Made by a program: the position numbers and the translations under genes. From the NCBI GenBank assembly GCA_022008415.1, contig JAIRBC010000025.1, positions 1-64,000 on the forward strand: 64,000 nucleotides of DNA, written 5' to 3'. This DNA is from Cerina litoralis (GTDB lineage Bacteria; Bacteroidota; Bacteroidia; Flavobacteriales; Flavobacteriaceae). Numbering within the stretch: the first letter of the stretch is position 1; each line of letters opens with the position of its first letter. Shown here in pieces: positions 44,980 to 52,002 of this stretch. The notes beneath the pieces are model-generated. The model did no database searches, was not told the DNA's origin, and saw only the letters and a list, made by a program, of their open reading frames with translations.

Positions 44980-46145
44980 CTAACAATAGCTTTCACAAAG
45001 GATATGTTTTTTTGGCAGCCTGTATCGGGATGTTGCTTTTTGGAATTGTAATGATTTCCTTAGGGTCTATTCTTCCGGAAGTAATCGAAAAATTTCAATT
45101 GGACGAGGTAGGTACTGGGACCATGCTCACCTTGTTGCCTTTTGGTATTTTGACGGGATCGTTAATTTTTGGCCCTTTGGTAGATTGGCTTTCCTATAAA
45201 ATAGTATTGATCACCGGAAGTGTCTTTACTTTGTTGGGAATAGAGGGACTTGTCTTCTCTGAAATAATGACACCCATGTATTTCTCTGTATTTTGTATCG
45301 GTTTTGGAGGGGGTATCCTCAATGGGGTGACCAACGCGCTGGTATCGGAGATAAGTGAGGATGATCACAGTGCGAATCTCAGCTTGCTAGGCGTATTTTT
45401 TGGGATTGGGGCTTTGGGGACACCTATGATTTTGGGCTTGGTTAAAGGGGTGTATACCTTCGAAACCATTTTGGCCTGGTTTGGCGCGTTTATGTTCCTG
45501 CCCATTCTGTTCTTTGTGTTCAATCGATTTCCGAAATCGGCAGGGACCGAGGGACTGCCCGTAAAGGAATGGGCCCAAATGGTAAAAGACCCCTTACTGC
45601 TCTTGTTGGGTGGTATCCTTTTTTTTCAAAGTGGGATCGAAGGGCTGACCAACAACTGGACCACAACTTATCTTGAGATGATCAAAGGGATAGAAGCTTC
45701 CAATGCCCTGTTTATCCTGTCATCTTTTGTAGGTGCACTTACCGTTACCAGGATAATCCTAGGTAAGGTTTTGAGGATTTTAAGCCCTTTTAGAGTCTTG
45801 GTATTCGGATTTATAATTGCCTTCTTGGGTTGCTTTTGCATGGTCATTGGTGATTCTTTTTTATCCTCGATTCTCGGTATGATAGCAATCGGTGTAGGCT
45901 TGGCAGCTGGCTTCCCTGTGGTTTTGGGCTATATCGGACAGACCTATACCCAACTGTCGGGTACCGCCTTTAGTATTGTAATCACCATCGCCCTGATAGG
46001 AAATGTAATCGCCAATTATGTAATGGGCCTTGCTTCCCAAGCGTATGGACTTGAGGTATTGCCCTATTTTGTCGTATGCGCCGTTTTGGCAATTTTCATC
46101 CTACTTTATATCACGAAACAAAAATATAAAACAGTAATAAATTAA
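44976..46145 (+). CDS. MFS transporter, sugar permease-like
   Basis: 389 residues, about 12 membrane helices, no signal peptide. Layout and motifs (FGPLVDWLSYK between helices 2 and 3, GFGGGILNGVTNALVSE in helix 4) fit the FucP/NagP-type sugar permeases of the major facilitator superfamily. Overlaps ROK by 4 bp and precedes the SIS gene by 12 bp, so it probably imports the sugar that ROK phosphorylates. Confidence 0.9.
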   Translation: MTNNSFHKGYVFLAACIGMLLFGIVMISLGSILPEVIEKFQLDEVGTGTMLTLLPFGILTGSLIFGPLVDWLSYKIVLITGSVFTLLGIEGLVFSEIMTPMYFSVFCIGFGGGILNGVTNALVSEISEDDHSANLSLLGVFFGIGALGTPMILGLVKGVYTFETILAWFGAFMFLPILFFVFNRFPKSAGTEGLPVKEWAQMVKDPLLLLLGGILFFQSGIEGLTNNWTTTYLEMIKGIEASNALFILSSFVGALTVTRIILGKVLRILSPFRVLVFGFIIAFLGCFCMVIGDSFLSSILGMIAIGVGLAAGFPVVLGYIGQTYTQLSGTAFSIVITIALIGNVIANYVMGLASQAYGLEVLPYFVVCAVLAIFILLYITKQKYKTVIN

Positions 46146-46157
46146 TAATTCAACGAT

Positions 46158-46919
46158 ATGTTAGCAAAACAATGGCTCAATAACGCCAGAAATGTAATGG
46201 ACAAGATAGAGGAGACCCAAATGGATAATATTAGGGAAGCGGCTACTATTATGGCAGATTCCATAGAAAAGGGGAAATGGGTCCACACCTTCGGATGTGG
46301 CCACGCTACCCTTCCCATTGAAGAAATGTACCCTCGGATCGGAGGATTTGTCGGTTTTCATCCCATTGTGGAACTGCCACTGACCTTTTTTACAAATATT
46401 GTTGGCCAGATGGGGGTAGATCAATTTATTTTTCTTGAAAGGGTAGAGGGGTACGGAAGGGAAATTATGAAAGGATATACTTTTGACAAGGAAGATACGA
46501 TGTGGTTGTTTTCACATACCGGGGTAAACGCGGTAAACATAGATATTGCCCTTGATGCCAAGGAAAAAGGCATGAAGGTAATCGTCTACGGTTCCGCCGC
46601 TGAGGCAAAGGGCAAAACAACAAAACACTCCTGCGGAAAAACTTTGTTCGAGCTTGCCGATCTTGTGGTGGATTCCTGTGCTCCCTCTGCGGATGCTTCG
46701 GTACCCTTAAAGAACCATATCGATAAAATTGGACCTGTTTCTACCATGGCGTTTATGACCACGGTTTGGATGACCGTAACTACGGTGGCCGAAATTCTGG
46801 CCGACAGGGGCGTCAAGCTGTTTATTCATCCTTCCCATAATATTCCAGGTGATTCCAGCTCTAAACAAAGACTGGCCGATGCCTTGAAAGAGTACAAGAG
46901 AAGGGTTGCCGGTGTCTGA
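46158..46919 (+). CDS. SIS domain protein (UPF0309-like)
   Basis: 253 residues. One SIS domain of the type that binds phosphosugars: GKWVHTFGCGHATLPIEEM at about 38-56, DTMWLFSHTGVNAVNIDIALDAKEKG, and SHNIPGD near the end. The usual SGxS motif is SHTGVN, as in the UPF0309 branch. SIS proteins isomerise or sense phosphosugars; here it probably acts on the product of the ROK kinase, such as a hexosamine or muramic-acid phosphate. The 42-residue membrane protein follows at once. Confidence 0.88.
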   Translation: MLAKQWLNNARNVMDKIEETQMDNIREAATIMADSIEKGKWVHTFGCGHATLPIEEMYPRIGGFVGFHPIVELPLTFFTNIVGQMGVDQFIFLERVEGYGREIMKGYTFDKEDTMWLFSHTGVNAVNIDIALDAKEKGMKVIVYGSAAEAKGKTTKHSCGKTLFELADLVVDSCAPSADASVPLKNHIDKIGPVSTMAFMTTVWMTVTTVAEILADRGVKLFIHPSHNIPGDSSSKQRLADALKEYKRRVAGV

Positions 46920-46923
46920 CCAG

Positions 46924-47052
46924 ATGACCTGGAGAAAGAACTACAAAGTCCGCGCACTTAAGCGAAAATACATGGGTACGGCAATTTCAATTTGCGGTAT
47001 TGTGTTTTTTATTGGCACGCTATTGATTATATTTAACTCTTGGACCCATTAG
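46924..47052 (+). CDS. 42-residue single-span membrane protein
   Basis: MTWRKNYKVRALKRKYMG, then a hydrophobic helix (AISICGIVFFIGTLLIIF), ending NSWTH. It starts 4 bp after the SIS stop (an in-frame GTG at 46912 would overlap it). The positively charged N-terminus predicts it inside. No family recognised. Position between SIS and GH9 genes, good start and helical design support a real gene; size makes it uncertain. Confidence 0.5.
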   Translation: MTWRKNYKVRALKRKYMGTAISICGIVFFIGTLLIIFNSWTH

Positions 47053-47072
47053 GACTTTTTTGCCGATAGAAC

Positions 47073-47082
47073 AAGTCATAAC
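47073..47082 (+). promoter_or_regulatory. Shared motif AAGTCATAAC before the GH9 gene
   Basis: Second copy of the 10-mer found at 43839-43848, 27 bp before the GH9 ATG, in the only sizeable gap (56 bp) of the later part of the locus. A second promoter or regulator site is plausible here. Confidence 0.4.
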
Positions 47083-47108
47083 GGGTTCATTGCACAAACC
47101 TAATTATT

Positions 47109-49613
47109 ATGAAAAGGAAAATTAGTCTAATACTTTTTTCACTCTGGTTGGTAAGTTTCGGCCTTCCAGAGGAAAATAGCTGGATACGGATCAATAATTT
47201 AGGCTATTTGCCTCAGTCCATTAAGGTGGCCGTTCTCGGGTCTAAAACAAATGGGAAAGTAGAATCGTTTTCCCTTTATGACGCAACCACAAATACCGAG
47301 GTCTTTAAATCGAAGAAGGTTACGGCAAAAGGTGCCTATGGACCGTTCTCCACCTCGTATCGATTAAACTTTAGCGATTTCACTACTACTGGTAAATTCT
47401 ATATCGAGGCCAATGGTATAAAATCCCCCGTTTTTAAAATCAATGCCGACGTCTATGACCATACGGCCGATTTCCTTTTGAAATATATGCGCCAACAACG
47501 TTGTGGCTATAATCCGTATTTGACCGATTCGTGCCATGTGGACGATGGTTACATCATATATCACCCTACCAAAACGGGACAGCACATCGATGTTACGGGC
47601 GGCTGGCACGATGCCACCGATTACCTGCAGTACACCGCCACCTCGGCCAATGCCGTTTTTCAACTGTTGTTTTCCTATAGTCAGAATCCGGAAACCTTCG
47701 GGGATGCCTATCGTGCAGATGGGCTACCGGGGCCCAATGGTATACCCGATATCATCGATGAGGCGAAGTGGGGAATGGACTGGCTAAAGAAAATGAATCC
47801 TTCCGCCACGGAATACTACAATCAGATAGCGGACGATAGGGATCACATCGGTTTCCGCTTACCCAATAAGGACACCGCAGTATACGATCCAAAGTATAAG
47901 GGGCGTCCGGTGTATCTGGCCAGTGCCGAAAGGCAAGGCTTAAAAAAATATCAGAACCGATCAACGGGCGTGGCTAATACGGCGGGCAAGTATGCCTCCG
48001 CTTTTGCCATGGGCGCCATGGTCTTGGAAGAATTCTATCCCGGTTATACCGATGATATGCCCAAACGGGCAAGGGAGGCCTATGCGTACGGAAAACAAAA
48101 TCCCGGGGTGAGCCAGACGGCCCCTTGCAAGGGTCCATATTTTTATGAGGAGGACAATTGGATAGACGATATGGAATTGGCCGCCAGTAGCTTGTACAAA
48201 CTCACCAATAACGAAGTCTTTAAAAAGGATGCGATTCACTATGCCACCGAAGAAAAAATAACGCCTTGGATGGGCCGGGATACCGTGAACCACTATCAAT
48301 ATTATCCATTTATGAATATGGGACACCACGAACTGGCTTCGGCGTTAAAGTTAAACGAAAGTAAAACGGTGTCTTCGTATTATGGTCAAGGGTTGGAGCT
48401 TTTGTTCGATCGGGGCAAAAGCAATCCATTTCTAATTGGAGTGCCCTTTGTGTGGTGTTCCAATAATTTTGTCACCGCCGCGGTGACACAATGCAAACTT
48501 TATCGGGAATTGACGGGAGATGACAGGTATCTAGAAATGGAAGCTGCCCTGCGCGATTGGCTCTTTGGGTGCAATCCGTGGGGAACATCCATGGTCGTTG
48601 GGTTGCCTTCGGATGCCGATGCTCCCGTGGCTCCCCACTCGTCCTTAACCATCCTGGAAGGTTATCCCACGGATGGCGGTCTTGTCGATGGACCGGTATA
48701 CGGCACTATTTTTAATAATTTGATCGGGCTCGAACTTTATGAACCCGATGAGTACGCCCCCTTTCAATCTGATCTGTTCGTCTATCACGACGATCCGGGA
48801 GACTACTCTACCAATGAGCCTACGATGGACGGTACCGCCTGCTTGGTCTATTACTTGTCCTCCATGCAAGGGGAAAGTATGGAAACGGGCCATAAACCAA
48901 GGAGCTATACCCGTGATAATAGCGGTGCGATCACTAGGGGAGATCGGCGCGAAAAAGACCTGACCCTGGTTTTTACGGCGGATGAATATGCGGAGGGTGC
49001 CGAAGAAGTTTTGGAAACCCTTGGCAAACACAATATCAAGGCGGCATTTTTCCTGACCGGCAATTTTTACAGGGATTCCAATAACAGGAAGTTTATTGAA
49101 AAGGCGTTAAAACAGGGCCACTATCTGGGGGCCCACTCCAACAAACACTTGTTGTACAACGACTGGACCAAGGATAAAAAGCTTCTTGTCGATCAAGAGC
49201 AATTTAAGTCCGATTTGTTTGCCAATTATTCTGAAATGGAAAAATATGGGATTAAAAAGCAAGAGGCTCCTTATTTCTTGCCTCCCTATGAATGGGGCGA
49301 TGAGATCATCGCACAGTGGACGGATCAAATGGGCCTGACGCTGATAAATTATACCCCAGGCACGTTGTCTAATGCAGATTATACTACCCCGAGTATGGAA
49401 AATTATAAATCCAGCGCAGATATCTTCAAATCTATTATGACCTATGAGGATAAGGAAGGATTAAACGGCTTTCTGTTGTTGTCGCACATGGGCACGCATC
49501 CCGATCGTACCGATAAATTTTACAAGCGACTCGATACTCTCATTTCAACCCTGGAAAAGAAGGGCTATAATTTTGAATCCTTGCCGGATATGCTAAGTAT
49601 TAAGTACCAGTAA
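47109..49613 (+). CDS. GH9 glycoside hydrolase fused to a polysaccharide deacetylase domain
   Basis: 834 residues with a signal peptide (KISLILFSLWLVSFGLP). Domain order: CelD-type Ig-like domain at about 25-115 (RINNLGYLPQSIKVAVL); GH9 barrel at about 120-590 with the nucleophile/base loop GGWHDATDYLQYT and the acid glutamate in TNEPTMDGTACLVYYL; then a NodB-type domain at about 615-830 with metal histidines in GAHSNKHLLY and FFLTGNFY. The usual TFDD becomes FTADEYAEG and the RxPY arginine is replaced (FLPPYEW). Some GH9 enzymes are exo-beta-D-glucosaminidases in chitobiose pathways; the fusion points to a GlcNAc-containing substrate. No T9SS signal, so periplasmic. Confidence 0.9.
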   Translation: MKRKISLILFSLWLVSFGLPEENSWIRINNLGYLPQSIKVAVLGSKTNGKVESFSLYDATTNTEVFKSKKVTAKGAYGPFSTSYRLNFSDFTTTGKFYIEANGIKSPVFKINADVYDHTADFLLKYMRQQRCGYNPYLTDSCHVDDGYIIYHPTKTGQHIDVTGGWHDATDYLQYTATSANAVFQLLFSYSQNPETFGDAYRADGLPGPNGIPDIIDEAKWGMDWLKKMNPSATEYYNQIADDRDHIGFRLPNKDTAVYDPKYKGRPVYLASAERQGLKKYQNRSTGVANTAGKYASAFAMGAMVLEEFYPGYTDDMPKRAREAYAYGKQNPGVSQTAPCKGPYFYEEDNWIDDMELAASSLYKLTNNEVFKKDAIHYATEEKITPWMGRDTVNHYQYYPFMNMGHHELASALKLNESKTVSSYYGQGLELLFDRGKSNPFLIGVPFVWCSNNFVTAAVTQCKLYRELTGDDRYLEMEAALRDWLFGCNPWGTSMVVGLPSDADAPVAPHSSLTILEGYPTDGGLVDGPVYGTIFNNLIGLELYEPDEYAPFQSDLFVYHDDPGDYSTNEPTMDGTACLVYYLSSMQGESMETGHKPRSYTRDNSGAITRGDRREKDLTLVFTADEYAEGAEEVLETLGKHNIKAAFFLTGNFYRDSNNRKFIEKALKQGHYLGAHSNKHLLYNDWTKDKKLLVDQEQFKSDLFANYSEMEKYGIKKQEAPYFLPPYEWGDEIIAQWTDQMGLTLINYTPGTLSNADYTTPSMENYKSSADIFKSIMTYEDKEGLNGFLLLSHMGTHPDRTDKFYKRLDTLISTLEKKGYNFESLPDMLSIKYQ

Positions 49614-49625
49614 CGCAGCCGTAGA

Positions 49626-50825
49626 ATGGAAAAGGCTATTTTGCCAAAAGGCGACAATCGTATTCGCACGATAGATATCTTAAGGGCCTTGACCATGTTC
49701 CTTATGATATTTGTGAATGATCTTTGGTCGTTGACCGGTGTGCCACAATGGTTGGAACATGCCCTTGCAACCGAAGATCGGATGGGTTTTTCCGACGTCA
49801 TCTACCCTTTGTTTTTGTTTATTGTCGGGTTGTCCATTCCCCTTGCGATAAATATAAGATTCAAAAAAAAGGAAGCTCGACCACAGATTGTATGGCATAT
49901 CCTTGTTAGGACGGTCGCACTTTTGGTAATGGGCCTTTATATGGTGAATTTTGAGACCATTTTCTCGGAAGAGATGCCGATAGGTAAGTATATCTGGGAA
50001 ATTTTGATGGCCATTGGCATATTTTTGATATGGATGGATTATAGGCGTATTCCCGGTTTGTCAAATGGGCTCGCTACGGGACTTAAGGGCTTAGGAATCC
50101 TACTTCTTGTGTATTTGGCTTGGATTTATAAAGGTGGGTCTGCAGAAAATACCATCTGGATGAGGCCGCAATGGTGGGGTATCCTCGGTCTAATTGGTTG
50201 GGCGTACCTGCTCAACGGTCTTATTTTCTTATTTGCAGGAAAACGATGGACCTACCTAATGATTGCCTTTATTTTGCTTCTGTTTATGAACATTCAGGAA
50301 AATGGCATTTTTGAATTTCTCCCCGGCTTTAAGCTGGTCATCAGTGCCTCCAATCATGTTTTGGTAATGGCCGGGGTGCTATGTACGGTGTTTTATTTGA
50401 AATCTGCCAAAGAGGAAAGGTCACTAAATAGATTTTTATGGCTTGTTGCGATAGCGGGACTTTGTTTTATGGCCTATGGCTTTGCAATTCGGCCCGCCTT
50501 TCCAATTTCCAAGATTTTGGCTACCCCGTCCTGGACGGCCATATGTATAGGGATCGGATTCTTGTCGTACGCCTTGCTGTACGTACTTGTAGACAAGCTT
50601 GGTTTTTACAAATGGGCCAGTCCCATTAAACCTGCAGGGACAAGTACATTAACCTGTTACCTAATCCCCTATTTTATCTATCCGATTATGGCGCTCAGCG
50701 GATTTCGATGGCCCGATTTCTTATCACATGGAATTTTGGGAATCGTAAAATCCCTCCTGTTTTCCTTGGTTATTATTGTGTTCGTAGGGGTATTGGAAAG
50801 GAGAAATATCCGTCTAAGAATATAG
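49626..50825 (+). CDS. DUF5009/HGSNAT-like transmembrane acyltransferase candidate
   Basis: 399 residues, about ten membrane helices. The N-terminus RIRTIDILRALTMFLMIFVNDLW followed by LEHALATEDRMGFSDVIYPLFLFIVGLSIPL matches the DUF5009 / heparan-alpha-glucosaminide N-acetyltransferase superfamily, including the conserved His (EHA) that carries the acetyl group in HGSNAT. The human enzyme transfers acetyl from cytosolic acetyl-CoA to a terminal glucosamine on the other side of the membrane. It starts 12 bp after the GH9-deacetylase gene, so re-acetylation of GlcN produced there is a strong functional guess. Confidence 0.85.
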   Translation: MEKAILPKGDNRIRTIDILRALTMFLMIFVNDLWSLTGVPQWLEHALATEDRMGFSDVIYPLFLFIVGLSIPLAINIRFKKKEARPQIVWHILVRTVALLVMGLYMVNFETIFSEEMPIGKYIWEILMAIGIFLIWMDYRRIPGLSNGLATGLKGLGILLLVYLAWIYKGGSAENTIWMRPQWWGILGLIGWAYLLNGLIFLFAGKRWTYLMIAFILLLFMNIQENGIFEFLPGFKLVISASNHVLVMAGVLCTVFYLKSAKEERSLNRFLWLVAIAGLCFMAYGFAIRPAFPISKILATPSWTAICIGIGFLSYALLYVLVDKLGFYKWASPIKPAGTSTLTCYLIPYFIYPIMALSGFRWPDFLSHGILGIVKSLLFSLVIIVFVGVLERRNIRLRI

Positions 50826-50844
50826 TGAACGGTCAGAATTTTGT

Positions 50845-50916
50845 GTGTTTAAGCTAATGCTGAAATGGCGAACAGGACACAATGGATTATTCGCTAATTT
50901 TGGCTTAATTTAACAC
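50845..50916. repeat. Short inverted-repeat element related to 27536-27793
   Basis: Left arm GTGTTTAAGCTAATGCTGAA (from 50845) and right arm ATTTTGGCTTAATTTAACAC (50897-50916), whose reverse complement reads GTGTTAAATTAAGCCAAAAT, are imperfect inverted repeats. The right part aligns with 27758-27800. Only 72 bp, without the internal palindromes of the longer copy. Its TTTTGG may also serve as the -33 element of the next gene. Confidence 0.45.
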
Positions 50917-50924
50917 CAGTCCTT

Positions 50925-50932
50925 TATATTTG
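50925..50932 (+). promoter_or_regulatory. -7 box TATATTTG for DUF2911 gene
   Basis: TATATTTG with TTTG 22 bp upstream (50899-50902), a fair Bacteroidota promoter. The gene starts at 50986. Confidence 0.5.
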
Positions 50933-50985
50933 TTCTTTTGTCCTTAATCCTTTTTTAGGATCTAACCGTTAAGAAATATAATGCT

Positions 50986-51510
50986 ATGCAAAAGCTAATC
51001 AAATTAAGCGTCCTTTCTATTATAATCCTATCTTTCGTCAACTGCTCTAAAAGCCCTCATGAAACCGTAAGCGGCCAGGTTGCCGGTGCACAGATTAGGA
51101 TTGAATACAACAGTCCATCGGTTCGTGGAAGACAAATTTTTGGAGCGCTGGTCGCGTATGGAAAATTGTGGAGGGCAGGAGCGAACGCGGCGACTACGTT
51201 TACTACGGATAAGGATATCACGGTAGAAGGCGGGAAACTTGCAGCGGGGACTTACGCTTTGTTCGTAATACCTAGGGAAAGCGGTAACTGGACCCTAATT
51301 TTTAATTCGGACCACGACCGTAGTGGTGCTACAATAGAAGGGTTATCGCCTGCCGATTACGAAGAAAAAAACGGAGCCACCGACGTACTTCAAGTGAGCA
51401 TAAAGCCAGTAAAAACAGACACCCTTAGGGAGCATTTGACATTTAAAATTTCCGATACCGGATTTTCATTAAGTTGGGAAAATGTAGTACTTCCCGTAGC
51501 AATAAGGTAA
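50986..51510 (+). CDS. DUF2911 family lipoprotein
   Basis: 174 residues. Lipobox cysteine at Cys20 (LSFVNC). DUF2911 signature: IRIEYNSPSVRGRQIFGALVAYGKLWRAGANAATTF, then LAAGTYALFVIP. Envelope protein of unknown function, frequent in Bacteroidota. Own promoter; converges with the bTHX gene. Confidence 0.9.
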   Translation: MQKLIKLSVLSIIILSFVNCSKSPHETVSGQVAGAQIRIEYNSPSVRGRQIFGALVAYGKLWRAGANAATTFTTDKDITVEGGKLAAGTYALFVIPRESGNWTLIFNSDHDRSGATIEGLSPADYEEKNGATDVLQVSIKPVKTDTLREHLTFKISDTGFSLSWENVVLPVAIR

Positions 51511-51560
51511 TCATAGGGACTATTTTGAAAAATGTCTATCGCGCACTTCAAAATGATCGC

Positions 51561-51689
51561 TTATTTCTTTTTTTTAATATCGATTTTTTCCTCTACCGAA
51601 GGTTTTCTTTTTATGGTCCTAGGCCTTCTTGCACCATAGGATTTATTGGCTATTTTACCCCTTCTCGTCTTTTTATCACCTTTTCCCAT
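51561..51689 (-). CDS. 30S ribosomal protein bTHX
   Basis: 42 residues: MGKGDKKTRRGKI, then SYGARRPR and a lysine-rich tail. The GKGDKKTRRGKI and SYGxRRP motifs are diagnostic of bTHX (Thx), a small basic protein of the 30S head first found in Thermus and present in Bacteroidota. Too short for many gene finders. It converges with the DUF2911 gene, 50 bp apart. Confidence 0.93.
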   Translation of the reverse strand: MGKGDKKTRRGKIANKSYGARRPRTIKRKPSVEEKIDIKKKK

Positions 51690-52002
51690 ATTTTATTTTT
51701 AGTGTTATAGTTCCATTAATTGCCCATTTCTTTGAAATTTCAAGTTGATAGCCCCGAATTTATTGGCTGTCCGCATATCGTCTTACGGCCTTCCCTATTT
51801 TAGCGTATAGCGTATGGCGTATGGCAAATAGTGAACAAGCCTAAAGGTAGATGTTTATCCCCATATGGGCAAATTGTAACAAATTGGTATACGATCATGT
51901 TTTTCCCCTATTGCGAGCCTAGCTCAAAAGCATTAAGTTTGTCAATGGGCGTTTTTCATGGTAAGGTGGGGTGCACGTCCAATATATTAAGCAAGGAACA
52001 GC
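51690..52002. other. Intergenic region before pyruvate carboxylase
   Basis: Divergent spacer between bTHX and pyc. It holds a short 7-mer tandem repeat, GCGTATA/GCGTATG three times (about 51803-51825). An open frame from GTG 51831 that runs past the pyc start has no coding character. No clear TAnnTTTG box in front of pyc. Confidence 0.5.
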
